From Cyclobacteriaceae bacterium (lineage in GTDB: Bacteria; Bacteroidota; Bacteroidia; Cytophagales; Cyclobacteriaceae), in the NCBI GenBank assembly GCA_025055435.1, contig JANWWN010000013.1, forward strand, positions 1-60,842: 60,842 nucleotides of DNA, in the 5' to 3' direction. Each line of letters begins with the position of its first letter. Within the stretch, counting starts at the first letter, position 1. Position numbers and translations under genes: made by a program. Under the pieces are notes generated by a model. That model ran no database searches. It was not told the DNA's origin and saw only the letters and a program-made list of their open reading frames with translations. Positions 7,701-17,445 of the stretch are shown here, piece after piece.

Positions 7701-8657
7701 TTATTTGGAAGATTCTTTTTGCTTTTCCAGCTCACGCTGAATTTTCTTTCGGCTTTTACCCAGCGGCGCGAGGAAGTGCCGGGGGTTTTCGTTGAGATGA
7801 TTCGCGAGCGAATCGAGTGATACGAGCAGTTTATTCAGGTTGACGTACAACGTGTCCTCAGTCATCAGCTTACTCATGGTGTTGTCGCCTTTGCTGAACC
7901 GGCTCAGTGATTCATTAACCTTAGCCAGCGTTCCGTCAATGTTTTTCAGCGTGCGGCTTACCTGCACGGATTTAAGCGAATCGGTTATGGTTTTCAGGTT
8001 GCTAAGCGAAGGCCGAAGCTCCTGCAGTGTATTGCGCAAACTGCCGGAAAGTTGACGAATGGTTAAAGATAATGTATCAATCTTATAGTTCGCGTTGATA
8101 ATTGTGGTGTTCAGCAAACCGGGTGTTCTCTTAAAGCCATCGAAAACCGAATCGAGCTTGGCTGAGTTCCGGCTGAGATTATCGAGTATAGTATTGAGTT
8201 TACGGAGTGTGCTCTGCAGGTTATCGGTTACGGGGGCAGCATTTTCGGCCAGAAAGTCGGTTATGCCTTTGGCTACATCGCTTTTTAGCGTGTCTTTGGG
8301 TTTGAGTTCGCGTGTTATTCGTCCTACGTTGAGCTGAATAAATTTATTTCCCAGAAAATCTCCGTTCAGTATGGCAACAGAAGAATCGCCCAATTTAACA
8401 TAGGAATCGATTTCCATCTCAACAACTACCTTGCGTTTGGATTGCAGGATTTGTAGCTCACTGACGCGGCCTACGCTTACACCACTTAAATAAACCGGAT
8501 TGGATGGCATGAGTTGGTCAACATTATCGAAAACAGCGTAATACTTACTACGCGATGAAAAGAAATCAATTCCTTTGAGATAATTGAAACCCAGGTACAA
8601 CAACACCAGCGATACGACCATGAACAGGCCTACACGTACTTCTTTGGATAATTTCAT
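7701..8657 (-). CDS. MlaD/MCE family protein
   Basis: 318 residues with an N-terminal membrane anchor (VGLFMVVSLVLLYLGFNYL, residues ~9-27), then one MCE domain (YAVFDNVDQLMPSNPVYLSGVSVGRV, ~40-65, recognised in parts). The rest is a long helical, coiled-coil-like tail rich in Leu/Asn/Ser. This is the architecture of periplasmic substrate-binding parts of Mla-type phospholipid/lipid transport systems. The usual permease (MlaE) and ATPase (MlaF) genes are not adjacent. It lies 28 bases downstream of the amidase start-side gene and upstream of the carboxylase, in one apparent transcript. Confidence 0.85.
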   Translation of the reverse strand: MKLSKEVRVGLFMVVSLVLLYLGFNYLKGIDFFSSRSKYYAVFDNVDQLMPSNPVYLSGVSVGRVSELQILQSKRKVVVEMEIDSYVKLGDSSVAILNGDFLGNKFIQLNVGRITRELKPKDTLKSDVAKGITDFLAENAAPVTDNLQSTLRKLNTILDNLSRNSAKLDSVFDGFKRTPGLLNTTIINANYKIDTLSLTIRQLSGSLRNTLQELRPSLSNLKTITDSLKSVQVSRTLKNIDGTLAKVNESLSRFSKGDNTMSKLMTEDTLYVNLNKLLVSLDSLANHLNENPRHFLAPLGKSRKKIQRELEKQKESSK

Positions 8658-8685
8658 GCAGCAAGGGTTTGATGATTATTGCCGT

Positions 8686-9474
8686 TCAATTTAGTGATTC
8701 CACCTCAATTTTATATTCGCGCACGGCTCTGAAGATGGCAGAAGCGAGTATGTCCTGTCCGCGCTCGGAAGCCAGAAACTCCTCTTCCTTCTGATTGGAA
8801 AGAAAGCCTACTTCAACCAAAACACTGGGCATGGCGGTTTTCCACAATACCAAAAAACCCGCCTGCTTAACGCCATGATTTTTTCTGCCCGCACGCTTTT
8901 CAAATTGTTCCTGAATTTTAGCCGCCAGCTTCAGGCTGCTTTCGGTATAGGCACTTTGGGTAAGCGAAAACAGGATGTATGACTCAGGGTTATTAGGGTC
9001 AAAGCCTTCTGCCCGCTCCTTTGCATTCTCATCCAGTAGAATAACAGAGTTTTCGCGCTTAGCCACCTCTAAGTTGCTTTCGGTTTTATGCAGACCCATC
9101 ACCCAGGTTTCGGTGCCATATACCTGCGGACTCGGACTGGCATTGACATGAATGGAAATAAATGCATCGGCTTTATTTCGGTTGGCCAGGTTGGCGCGGT
9201 CATCCCACAACACATAGCGGTCATCTTTGCGCGTGTACAACACTTTTACATCGGGCAGATTTTTGGTGATGTATTCGCCTACTTTCAGCGAAATCTGCAA
9301 CGCAATATCTTTTTCCTTATTACCCGCTTTGCCCATGGTGCCGGGGTCTTTACCCCCGTGGCCGGGGTCAATCACAATCACATCCACTTTATACTCGTGC
9401 TTTAGTGGCGTGTTCGATGAGTTTAGCAAGGTTATTGCTATCAGCAGCAAAACGCGGATGAGGTGCTTCATCAT
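8686..9474 (-). CDS. N-acetylmuramoyl-L-alanine amidase (Amidase_3)
   Basis: 262 residues with a signal peptide (HLIRVLLLIAITLLNSSNT). It cleaves the amide bond between muramic acid and the peptide stem in the periplasm. The zinc motifs are intact: VIDPGHGGKDPG (first His), KEKDIALQI (Glu), ISIHVNAS (second His) and VLVEVGFLSN with the catalytic Glu. No LysM or AMIN domain is present, so this is a minimal AmiC-type enzyme. There are two possible ATGs (9474 and 9471). The start codon faces the lptD promoter region, so the two envelope genes are divergent and share control DNA. Confidence 0.92.
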   Translation of the reverse strand: MMKHLIRVLLLIAITLLNSSNTPLKHEYKVDVIVIDPGHGGKDPGTMGKAGNKEKDIALQISLKVGEYITKNLPDVKVLYTRKDDRYVLWDDRANLANRNKADAFISIHVNASPSPQVYGTETWVMGLHKTESNLEVAKRENSVILLDENAKERAEGFDPNNPESYILFSLTQSAYTESSLKLAAKIQEQFEKRAGRKNHGVKQAGFLVLWKTAMPSVLVEVGFLSNQKEEEFLASERGQDILASAIFRAVREYKIEVESLN

Positions 9475-9500
9475 GCCTTAACGAATGTGGTTTTTTGCAA

Positions 9501-9508
9501 TACCTTTG
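9501..9508 (+). promoter_or_regulatory. Candidate -7 element of lptD
   Basis: TACCTTTG matches TAnnTTTG and ends 9 bases before the in-frame GTG at 9518, but lies downstream of the ATG at 9485. If used, the mRNA would exclude the ATG, which supports the GTG as start. Confidence 0.5.
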
Positions 9509-9517
9509 CGCAAAATT

Positions 9518-12157
9518 GTGAAATTACGCGGTATTTTCAACCGAACTAAAGGGTTTGTCCCCTTGTTGTGCCTGCTTACCCGGCTGGCCCTTCAAGTGCC
9601 GGCACATGCCCAGCAACCTGAAGCGGTTCCATCGGATTCACTCAAAAATCCTGCCGATACCATTCCAAAAAAAGGAGATATTGAAACCACCATTATTTAT
9701 TCGGCACGCGACTCTATTCTTACCAGCCTCGACGGCAAAACCATCTGGCTGTATGGCGATGCAAAAATCAAGTACGGAGCCATCGAACTGGAAGCTGAAG
9801 ATATTATTATCGATTACGCCAATCATACGCTCACCGCGCACGGCCGCCGCGATTCACTGGGTCGAAGAGTAGGCTTTCCGATTTTCAAAAATGGTCCGGA
9901 GGTGTACGAAACCAAAGACATCGTTTATAATTTCAAAACCGGAAGGGCACGCATATCAGAAGTAGTAACCCAGCAGGGTGAAGGTTATCTACATGGAGAT
10001 GTTGTTTTTAAAAACGAAAAGAACGAATTGCTTAGCCTGCGCAACAGTTATACTACCTGTAACCTGGAGCATCCGCACTTCCGCATACGCGCCACCAAAA
10101 CCAAAGCCATACCGGGCGATAAAATCGTTGCCGGACCATTCTATATGGAATTTAATGATGTGCCACTCTATCCCATTGGTTTTTTATTCGGCATGTTTCC
10201 GGCTCCGCGAAAAAGTAAATCAGGAATAATTTTTCCATCGTACGGCGAGGACCGCACCCTCGGCTTTAACCTGCGCGATATGGGGTACTTTTTCGATATC
10301 AGTGAATACATGAAATTATCTCTGTTGGCCGATGTGTATTCCAAAGGCGGACTGGCTGGAAAAATCGTGATACCCTATAACAAGCGCTACCGCTATAACG
10401 GCAATTTTAATTTTACCTATTCACGCTACCGCTTTGTTGAACGTATTGAAGACAAAGCCGTGCGCAAAGATTTTCAGATAAGCTGGAGCCACTCACCGCA
10501 AAGCAAAGGCACCGGAAGGTTTTCGGCATCGGTAAATGCGGCTACCAATACTTTCAACCAAAACAATAACTTAAACCTGGGGTTACCCCCTTCGGTAAAC
10601 TCCAACCGCTTTCTGAATACTACCCGGAGGATGAATTCAAACGTATCCTACAACAAGCGTTTTACAGGAACGCCCTTTACCATGGGTATAAACTTTAGTC
10701 ATACGCAGGATTTGCTCACGCGGCAAATTGACTTAACCCTGCCCTCCCTTTCCGTGAATATGCAAAACCTGTATCCGTTTCAGCGAAAAGACGGAAAACC
10801 AACCGCGTTAGACAACTTTTCCATTGGCTATTCCATGACGGCCTCCAACCGCATTACCAACAACCTGGGCAGGATTGGAAATGTCCAACAGGATAGCATT
10901 GCACCATTCAACTTTCAGAATCTGTCCTTCTTCATCCGCAACGGCCGAAACGGTATCCGCCATGCCGTGCCGGTGGGCTACTCATTTAAAGCATTCAAAT
11001 ACTTTACGGTTACTCCCTCCTTTTCGTATGATGAACGCTGGTATTTCGAACGCCTGACGTGGAAATATGACATCATTAACAACTCACCACAACTGGTGGT
11101 GGCCGATACCATTAAAGGTTTTAACCGCATTGCCAACTACACCACAGGCATAAACGTAGTAACCCGATTGTATGGCACGTACTTTTTTAAGCGCGGTAAA
11201 ATAAAGGCTATCCGTCATACCGTAAACCCGACATTTGGCCTGAGCTATGTACCCGACTTCACAAAAAATGATAATTACTTTCAGGCTATTAACCAGAACG
11301 GCAAAATCATTTATCAGTCGCGCCACCAGGGATATTTATACGGAGGGTCAACACCCGGCCGGAGCGGCTCAATGAATTTCGGTGTATCGAACACGGTTGA
11401 AGCAAAAATAAAATCGGCAAAAGATACGGTTGCCCGGAAAATTAACCTACTCAACAATCTCTCGCTCAACTCATCCTACAACCTCATGGCCGATTCGTTT
11501 AAATTATCGGCTGTGAGCATTGCCGCCAATACCGCCCTGTTCGAAAACCTGTTGAATCTTACCATGAACGCCTCACTCGACCCGTACACCATCATCACCC
11601 GCATTGATGAACAGGGAAGAAAAATTGAACGCAGAATAGACGAATATGCCTGGAAAAGCGGCCAGCTGGGACGGATTACTTCGGCATCGGTTGCCATGAG
11701 TACCAACCTGAATCCGGAAGGAAGGAAAAGCGACCAGAAAACCCGTGAAAAAATTGTGAACTCAAACTTACCGGAAGGCGAAAAACAATATCTGCTCGAC
11801 AATCCCGATATGTATGTGGATTTTGATATTCCATGGAGGCTTAGTCTGAATTACAGCCTCAACTACAGCCGCGGCCTCAATTCGCCTGCCAGCATAACAC
11901 AGGCCTTGCAGTTTTCCGGTGATGTTTCCCTGTCAAAACAATGGAAAGTGGTTTTCAACTCAGGGTATGATTTCAAGGCAAAAGCACTCACCATGACCAA
12001 CATCGGCATCTCGCGCGACCTGCATTGCTGGTCATTGATGTTCAACTGGACACCCTTCGGGGCATTTACCCAGTTTAACTTCCGCATCAATGCGAAAGCG
12101 TCCATGTTGCAGGACCTGCGGCTTGAACGCAGAAAACCTTTTTACGACAACCGGTAG
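9518..12157 (+). CDS. lptD: LptD-like LPS assembly outer-membrane protein
   Basis: 879 residues from GTG 9518. This start gives a compact signal peptide (KLRGIFNRTKGFVPLLCLL, cut after AHA) and agrees with the -7 box at 9501-9508; an ATG at 9485 would add 11 residues. After the signal is an OstA/LptA-like jelly-roll region (GKTIWLYGDAKIKYGAIELEAEDI in two parts, residues ~70-190; NEKNELLSLRNSYTTC). It is followed by a large C-terminal beta-barrel rich in YSR, FNF and RY strands and ending in RLERRKPFYDNR. LptD inserts lipopolysaccharide into the outer leaflet. The Bacteroidota form is divergent from the enterobacterial one. Its TAG stop abuts the lysS stop on the other strand. Confidence 0.85.
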   Translation: MKLRGIFNRTKGFVPLLCLLTRLALQVPAHAQQPEAVPSDSLKNPADTIPKKGDIETTIIYSARDSILTSLDGKTIWLYGDAKIKYGAIELEAEDIIIDYANHTLTAHGRRDSLGRRVGFPIFKNGPEVYETKDIVYNFKTGRARISEVVTQQGEGYLHGDVVFKNEKNELLSLRNSYTTCNLEHPHFRIRATKTKAIPGDKIVAGPFYMEFNDVPLYPIGFLFGMFPAPRKSKSGIIFPSYGEDRTLGFNLRDMGYFFDISEYMKLSLLADVYSKGGLAGKIVIPYNKRYRYNGNFNFTYSRYRFVERIEDKAVRKDFQISWSHSPQSKGTGRFSASVNAATNTFNQNNNLNLGLPPSVNSNRFLNTTRRMNSNVSYNKRFTGTPFTMGINFSHTQDLLTRQIDLTLPSLSVNMQNLYPFQRKDGKPTALDNFSIGYSMTASNRITNNLGRIGNVQQDSIAPFNFQNLSFFIRNGRNGIRHAVPVGYSFKAFKYFTVTPSFSYDERWYFERLTWKYDIINNSPQLVVADTIKGFNRIANYTTGINVVTRLYGTYFFKRGKIKAIRHTVNPTFGLSYVPDFTKNDNYFQAINQNGKIIYQSRHQGYLYGGSTPGRSGSMNFGVSNTVEAKIKSAKDTVARKINLLNNLSLNSSYNLMADSFKLSAVSIAANTALFENLLNLTMNASLDPYTIITRIDEQGRKIERRIDEYAWKSGQLGRITSASVAMSTNLNPEGRKSDQKTREKIVNSNLPEGEKQYLLDNPDMYVDFDIPWRLSLNYSLNYSRGLNSPASITQALQFSGDVSLSKQWKVVFNSGYDFKAKALTMTNIGISRDLHCWSLMFNWTPFGAFTQFNFRINAKASMLQDLRLERRKPFYDNR

Positions 12158-13888
12158 TTACTTCAGCCAGCTTTCCACTTCCTCTAACGTTGGATTGGCC
12201 ACCTGGTCGAGCTTCATTTTTTTGCGCATGCCGCAGATATCGTTAAACAGCTTTGACGGCTTCATGCTTTTAAGCTGCTCCACCGAATGGATGCCGAGCT
12301 TCTGGATAATGGGAAACAATTCAGAGCGGATACCCAGTTGCTGAATATCTTTTTCCGACAATGCGGCTGCGGGCTTCTCGGGGCGCATTTGCGGAAAGAA
12401 CAATACATCCTGTATAGATGGCTGGTTGGTCATAATCATGCACAGGCGGTCGATGCCCACACCTAAACCGGCTGTGGGCGGCATACCAAACTCCAGAGCC
12501 CGCAAAAAGTCTTCATCCAGCGTCATGGCTTCCTCATCACCACGCCTGCCCAGCTCCAGTTGTTCTTCAAAGCGTTTGCGCTGATCTATAGGATCGTTCA
12601 GTTCGGAAAAGGCGTTACATATTTCCTTGCCATTGCATATGGCCTCAAACCGCTCCACCAGTCCCGGTTTACTCCGGTGTTTTTTCGCCAGAGGCGACAT
12701 CTCAACCGGATAGTCCATGATGAAAGTAGGCTGGATGAGATGTGGCTCGCATTTTTCGCCAAAGATGGCATCAATCAGCTTGCCCTTGCCCATGGTGTCA
12801 TCGAACGGCACGTGTAGCTTCCTGCAGGTTTCGCGAAGCTGTATCTCGTCCATGGTCGAAATATCCACGCCGGTAAAATGTTCGATTGCCTCAAACATCG
12901 TGAAGCGCTTCCACGGTCGTTTGAAGTCAATCACGTGCTCGCCAACTTTTACTTCCGTTGTGCCGTGGAGGTCCAGTGCCACTTTTTCTATCATCTCCTC
13001 CACCAGTTCCATCATCCAGTAATAGTCCTTGTAAGCTACGTACAACTCCACCTGTGTAAACTCAGGGTTGTGGAATCGCGACATGCCTTCGTTGCGGAAG
13101 TCTTTGGCAAATTCATATACGCCGGTATAGCCACCCACAATCAGACGCTTGAGATACAATTCGTTGGCGATACGCAGATAGAGCGTCATGTCGAGCGTGT
13201 TATGGTGGGTTTTGAATGGTCGGGCTGCCGCACCACCGTACAGGGGCTGAAGGATGGGCGTTTCCACCTCCAGGTAATCACGTGCGTTTAGGTATTCGCG
13301 TATGGAATTGATGAGTCGCGTGCGCTTGACAAACACCTGCCTTACCTCCGGATTTACAATCAAATCCACATAGCGCATGCGGTAACGTTGCTCGGGGTCG
13401 CTGAAGGCATCGTGCTTTATCACGTTGCCCTGCTCGTCAACCGTTTCTTTTACAATGGGCAAAGGCCGCAGCGACTTGGCCAGCACTTTGAATTCGGTAA
13501 CGTGAATGGATATCTCACCGGTTTGGGTAGTGAACCCATAGCCTTTCACACCAATGATATCGCCAATATCGAGCAGTTTTTTAAAGACAACATTGTATAG
13601 CGTTTTATCTTCTCCCGGACAGATGTCGTCCCTGCGCACATAAATCTGGATGCGGCCGGTTTCATCCTGCAGTTCGGCAAACGAGGCCGAGCCCATAATA
13701 CGGCGGCTCATGATACGGCCGGCCAGCGAGATGTTGCGGTAATCGCTTTTATGACGCGGATAGTTTTCCAGAATCTCACGGGCCGACACGTTCACTTCAA
13801 ACGTCTCGGCCGGGTACGGGTTAATACCTAGTTTTTCCAGTTCCTCCTTAGCCTGCCTGCGAATGATTTCCTGTTCGGATAATGCCAT
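12158..13888 (-). CDS. lysS: Lysyl-tRNA synthetase, class II, with C-terminal extension
   Basis: 576 residues; the usual class II LysRS is about 500. Order: N-terminal OB-fold anticodon-binding domain (AGRIMSRRIMGSASFAELQDETGRIQIY in pieces, residues ~55-85), then the catalytic core with motif 2 FRNEGMSRFHNPEFTQ and motif 3 GVGIDRLCMI. The core ends with VLFFPQMRPE at ~500. The last ~70 residues (LGIRSELFPIIQKLGIHSVE ... LEEVESWLK) form an extra helical segment resembling a helix-hairpin-helix module, a recurrent addition in Bacteroidota LysRS (recollection, not checked). It attaches lysine to tRNA-Lys. It converges on lptD with no base between stop codons. Confidence 0.93.
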   Translation of the reverse strand: MALSEQEIIRRQAKEELEKLGINPYPAETFEVNVSAREILENYPRHKSDYRNISLAGRIMSRRIMGSASFAELQDETGRIQIYVRRDDICPGEDKTLYNVVFKKLLDIGDIIGVKGYGFTTQTGEISIHVTEFKVLAKSLRPLPIVKETVDEQGNVIKHDAFSDPEQRYRMRYVDLIVNPEVRQVFVKRTRLINSIREYLNARDYLEVETPILQPLYGGAAARPFKTHHNTLDMTLYLRIANELYLKRLIVGGYTGVYEFAKDFRNEGMSRFHNPEFTQVELYVAYKDYYWMMELVEEMIEKVALDLHGTTEVKVGEHVIDFKRPWKRFTMFEAIEHFTGVDISTMDEIQLRETCRKLHVPFDDTMGKGKLIDAIFGEKCEPHLIQPTFIMDYPVEMSPLAKKHRSKPGLVERFEAICNGKEICNAFSELNDPIDQRKRFEEQLELGRRGDEEAMTLDEDFLRALEFGMPPTAGLGVGIDRLCMIMTNQPSIQDVLFFPQMRPEKPAAALSEKDIQQLGIRSELFPIIQKLGIHSVEQLKSMKPSKLFNDICGMRKKMKLDQVANPTLEEVESWLK

Positions 13889-13904
13889 ACCTTACATTTT
13901 GAGG

Positions 13905-13912
13905 CAAAAATA
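13905..13912 (-). promoter_or_regulatory. Candidate -7 element of lysS
   Basis: On the minus strand TATTTTTG matches TAnnTTTG and lies 16 bases upstream of the lysS ATG, the same spacing as at carA. No clear -33 TTTG. Confidence 0.4.
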
Positions 13913-14024
13913 AGGATTATAATGGTGTGGCTTCGCACGATGTGAATGACGCCCAACGCAATGAAGAGCCAGCTTAATAGAAATGAGTTTTTTGTAACGA
14001 AACGCTTTGCTTAGTTTCAATTAC

Positions 14025-15263
14025 TCAACTGCTTCTTCTGCGTTTTAATTCTGCCTTAATTAATAACAACTCCCTGCTGCTTTGGCCGGCTACGGAAGTG
14101 TTCTCCTCGGCCCTGCGAAACAGGTAGGGCATAACTTTTCGAACCGGGCCATAAGGGAGGTACTTCACCACGTTGTAACCGCAGCGCGCCAGATTAAAAC
14201 TGATGTGGTCGCTCATGCCGTAAAGCTGCGCAAACCACACGCGCCCGTCGGATGCTGCAAGGCCGTGTTTTTCCATCAACACGGTAAGGTAGTAGTTGCT
14301 GTATTCGTTATGCGATCCGCATACCAGCGATACGCGTTGTTTATTATCCACACAAAAAGCCAGTGCCGAGTTAAAAGCATTATCTGTTGCTTCTTTGTTC
14401 GGATGAATCGGATCGGGGTATCCCAGCCGGGCTGCCCGCTCCCGCTCTTTTTCCATATAAGCGCCACGCACCAGTTTGGCTCCGAAAAAGATGTTATGCA
14501 TTACGGCCTCGTGAAAGTGGTTGCGCAGATTGGACAGTCCTGCTGTGCGGTACAGTTGATAGGTGTTGTAAACAATGGCCCGCTGCGTATTGTATTTTTT
14601 CATCATCTCCAGCACCAGCCGGTCAACCACATCCTGATACCAGCTGTCTTCGGCATCAACCATCACCGGTATATCCAGTTCATGTGCCTTACGGCAAATG
14701 CGGTCAAAGCGTTCTTTTACCCGCGCATAAGCTTTTTCTTCCTCCACGGTTAATACCACGCCCTGTTGAACTTTCTCCAACAGGTCGGCCGAAGCAATGC
14801 CCGTAGGTTTGAACACACAAAACGGAATATTTGCCGATTGGGCAGCGGTTTCCAGGTTACAAAGGGTTTCTTCTGTCGTCTGCTCAAAACCCTGTTCGGT
14901 ATGTTCACCTTCAACGGCATAATCGAGTATGGCGCGGACATGGTATGTTGCAAGGCGGTTGATAACCTCCTCTGCCTGCGACTTATCTTCGCCTGCACAA
15001 AAATGATCGAAAACCGTTTTTCGGATGATTCCTTCCACCGGAAGACGAAGCGCCAGACCGGTTTTCACCACACCGGTGGCCATGGCAGCAACCCATGGAT
15101 GATTAACTACGGAAAAAATAAAATGTGCGCGTTTCAGTTCGGCATCATTGCGATAGGCAAATGCACAGGATGTATCTTCAAACGATACAGGGGGTCGGGC
15201 TTCCATGGCGCGAATATAGGGGCTGACCTCCTGTTCGCCATGTAAAAATTGATGATTAGGCAT
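14025..15263 (-). CDS. Proline dehydrogenase
   Basis: 412 residues of the FAD-dependent ProDH barrel, which oxidises proline to pyrroline-5-carboxylate at the membrane face. The late core motifs are present: KLVRGAYMEKERERAARLGY (residues ~285-304), a CGSHNEYSNYYL strand, FAQLYGMSDHIS (FAD/substrate loop) and YLPYGPVRKVMPYLFRRAEEN with the paired arginines that hold the proline carboxylate. It is monofunctional, without the P5C dehydrogenase half of PutA. The downstream gap of 136 bases before lysS shows no terminator that I trust. Confidence 0.93.
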   Translation of the reverse strand: MPNHQFLHGEQEVSPYIRAMEARPPVSFEDTSCAFAYRNDAELKRAHFIFSVVNHPWVAAMATGVVKTGLALRLPVEGIIRKTVFDHFCAGEDKSQAEEVINRLATYHVRAILDYAVEGEHTEQGFEQTTEETLCNLETAAQSANIPFCVFKPTGIASADLLEKVQQGVVLTVEEEKAYARVKERFDRICRKAHELDIPVMVDAEDSWYQDVVDRLVLEMMKKYNTQRAIVYNTYQLYRTAGLSNLRNHFHEAVMHNIFFGAKLVRGAYMEKERERAARLGYPDPIHPNKEATDNAFNSALAFCVDNKQRVSLVCGSHNEYSNYYLTVLMEKHGLAASDGRVWFAQLYGMSDHISFNLARCGYNVVKYLPYGPVRKVMPYLFRRAEENTSVAGQSSRELLLIKAELKRRRSS

Positions 15264-15329
15264 GCTATCTAAACAATCCGGTACTTGCCTTGTTCCGATT
15301 TCGTCAGGATTGTATTTATCTTCAACCCG

Positions 15330-16418
15330 ATGAATCTGAGCAACTGGAATTCTTCATTTGGCCCGGGTCCTCTTTTCATAGCCGGTCCGTGCAGTGCCGA
15401 AAGCCTGGATCAACTGCTGCAACTTGCAGTTAAAATAAAAGCACTTGGTATTACCGTAATGCGTGCAGGCGTATGGAAGCCCCGCACCCGCCCCGGTGCA
15501 TTTGAAGGCCGTGGCGCAACAGCCCTGAAATGGCTGGCAGAAGTAAAGCAACATACCGGCCTGGCCATTGCCACCGAAGTAGTTAACCCGCAACACGTTG
15601 AAAAGGCCTGCGAAGCCGGTATCGACATTGTATGGATTGGTGCCCGCACTACTGTAAACCCTTTTAGCGTACAGGAAATAGCCGAAGCATTGAAAGGAAC
15701 GGATAAAATAGTCTGGGTGAAAAATCCGCTGAACCCCGACCTTTCCCTATGGCTGGGCGCAATCGAGCGAATTAACCGCGCCGGCATCAACCGGCTGGCC
15801 GCCATTCACCGTGGCTTTACTCCGTTTCGGCCGGCACGCTACCGCAATCTGCCGCTGTGGCAAATGCCCTTGGAATTGAAAAGCCTGCATCCACAACTTC
15901 CACTTATTGCCGACCCCAGTCACATAGCCGGAGAACGATCCCTGGTTTTCGAAGTGGCGCAGCGCGCACTTGACCTGGGCTATGACGGACTTATGATTGA
16001 AACGCATCCGGAACCGGATAAGGCCCTTAGCGATGCGCGCCAGCAGCTCGCACCGGAAGCATTGGAAGAAATGGTGCACAAACTGCGCATCAGCAAAACT
16101 TCTTCGGAAAATGTTCTTTTCATGAACCAGTTGGAGAAATTGCGTGAGCAGATCGACCACATTGACCGCGAGCTGATTGATACACTGGCCGCACGCATGC
16201 GACTGGCTGAAAAGATTGGCGAGTACAAAAAAGAAAATCATGTTGCCGTATTTCAGCCGGAACGCTGGAAAGAAATTATGAATACCCGGCCCGAGTGGGG
16301 CGAACACGCTCATCTGTCAGCCGATTTTATTCGCGATTTGTACCGCATCATCCACGATGAATCCATCCGCCTGCAGACCCAAATCTTTAATCAGTCAGAA
16401 CAGCATGACGCTCCCTGA
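15330..16418 (+). CDS. Bifunctional 3-deoxy-7-phosphoheptulonate synthase / chorismate mutase
   Basis: 362 residues from ATG 15330 (MNLSNWNSSFG). An upstream in-frame start at 15285 only adds residues not seen in the family. The N-terminal DAHP synthase barrel carries FIAGPCSAES and GVWKPRTRPGAFEGRG. Residues ~260-362 form a type II (AroQ) chorismate mutase: LEKLREQIDHIDRELIDTL and RMRLAEKIGEYKKE supply the conserved Arg, Lys and Glu. It joins the first and a late step of aromatic amino-acid synthesis, and such fusions are often allosterically controlled. Its stop lies 14 bases inside aroB. Confidence 0.92.
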   Translation: MNLSNWNSSFGPGPLFIAGPCSAESLDQLLQLAVKIKALGITVMRAGVWKPRTRPGAFEGRGATALKWLAEVKQHTGLAIATEVVNPQHVEKACEAGIDIVWIGARTTVNPFSVQEIAEALKGTDKIVWVKNPLNPDLSLWLGAIERINRAGINRLAAIHRGFTPFRPARYRNLPLWQMPLELKSLHPQLPLIADPSHIAGERSLVFEVAQRALDLGYDGLMIETHPEPDKALSDARQQLAPEALEEMVHKLRISKTSSENVLFMNQLEKLREQIDHIDRELIDTLAARMRLAEKIGEYKKENHVAVFQPERWKEIMNTRPEWGEHAHLSADFIRDLYRIIHDESIRLQTQIFNQSEQHDAP

Positions 16419-17445
16419 CCACATCCTAATTACAATCACTCCTGGTCCCGACCTGCGGGCATTTCTCGACAGCCGCGGTTACAGCAGCATATTTGTTCTT
16501 ACCGATGAAAATACGGCACATCACTGTTATTCCCTGATTCGCCATGAACTTCCTCCGCATGTACACGTAAGCATCCCGGCCGGGGAAATTCATAAAACCA
16601 TGGAAACCTGCATGCAGGTGTGGAAAGCCATGACCGATGCCCGGCTGGACCGCCGGTCGGTTGTGGTGGTGCTGGGCGGAGGTATGCCTGGTGACCTGGG
16701 CGGATTTTGTGCCGCCACCTTTAAACGCGGTATTGATTTTGTTCTCGTGCCCACCACCCTGCTTGCCCAGGCCGATGCCAGTATCGGCGGAAAGCTGGGT
16801 ATTGATTTTGAGTCGTACAAAAATCACATCGGAGTGTTCCGGCAACCGGCTCTTACCCTGATTTCCTCTGTTTTTCTGCAAACACTTCCCGAAGCCGAAC
16901 TTCGCTCCGGCTTTGCTGAAATTGTTAAACATGCGTTGATATCCGACAGGGAATGGTGGGAAGAACTAAGCAGCCGGCCATGGAAAACCCTGAGCTGGCA
17001 GGATGAAGTGAAACGTTCTGCTGCTTTTAAATGGAGCATTGTGTCGGAGGACCCGCACGAAGAGGGCTTGCGGAAAATCCTGAACGCAGGACATACCATT
17101 GGGCACGCTATCGAAAGCTGGTTTTTATCGGCCGGTAAGCCGGTGCTTCATGGTGAAGCGGTAGCGGCCGGTCTCATCTGTGAAGCTTTTATATCGAAAG
17201 AACTTAACCTGTTGACAGAATCCGACTTCAAACTATTAAAGGACTATTTACTTACAGTCTTCGGAAAACTCTCGTGGCCGGAGGAAGAAAGCGATACGAT
17301 TAGCAGATTATGTTATCAGGACAAGAAAAATCAGGGCAAAAAAATCCGAATGGCCCTGTTACATTCAGTAGGTAGGGCAGTCTGGGATTATTCCGTGGAA
17401 TTTGAAAGCATCAGCCGGGCATTAAATGAGTACCGCGCGTTGTAA
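16405..17445 (+). CDS. aroB: 3-dehydroquinate synthase
   Basis: 346 residues from ATG 16405, which overlaps the DAHP synthase gene by 14 bases; an earlier in-frame ATG at 16357 lies deep inside that gene and is unlikely. It is NAD-dependent and converts DAHP to 3-dehydroquinate. NAD loop VLGGGMPGDLGGFCAATF and VPTTLLAQADASIGGK are present, as are the metal ligands: Glu in FAEIVKHALIS and the two His in NAGHTIGHAIESW and LHGEAVAAG. Length is slightly short of the usual ~360. Its stop codon abuts the stop of the small convergent gene at 17446. Confidence 0.93.
   Translation: MTLPDHILITITPGPDLRAFLDSRGYSSIFVLTDENTAHHCYSLIRHELPPHVHVSIPAGEIHKTMETCMQVWKAMTDARLDRRSVVVVLGGGMPGDLGGFCAATFKRGIDFVLVPTTLLAQADASIGGKLGIDFESYKNHIGVFRQPALTLISSVFLQTLPEAELRSGFAEIVKHALISDREWWEELSSRPWKTLSWQDEVKRSAAFKWSIVSEDPHEEGLRKILNAGHTIGHAIESWFLSAGKPVLHGEAVAAGLICEAFISKELNLLTESDFKLLKDYLLTVFGKLSWPEEESDTISRLCYQDKKNQGKKIRMALLHSVGRAVWDYSVEFESISRALNEYRAL

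Noticed and set aside
6989-7795. 268-codon plus-strand open frame.
   Set aside because: Antisense to the acyl-CoA carboxylase gene, whose motifs are unambiguous; composition is what the complementary strand would give.
14082-14753. 223-codon plus-strand open frame.
   Set aside because: Antisense to proline dehydrogenase; no family resemblance.
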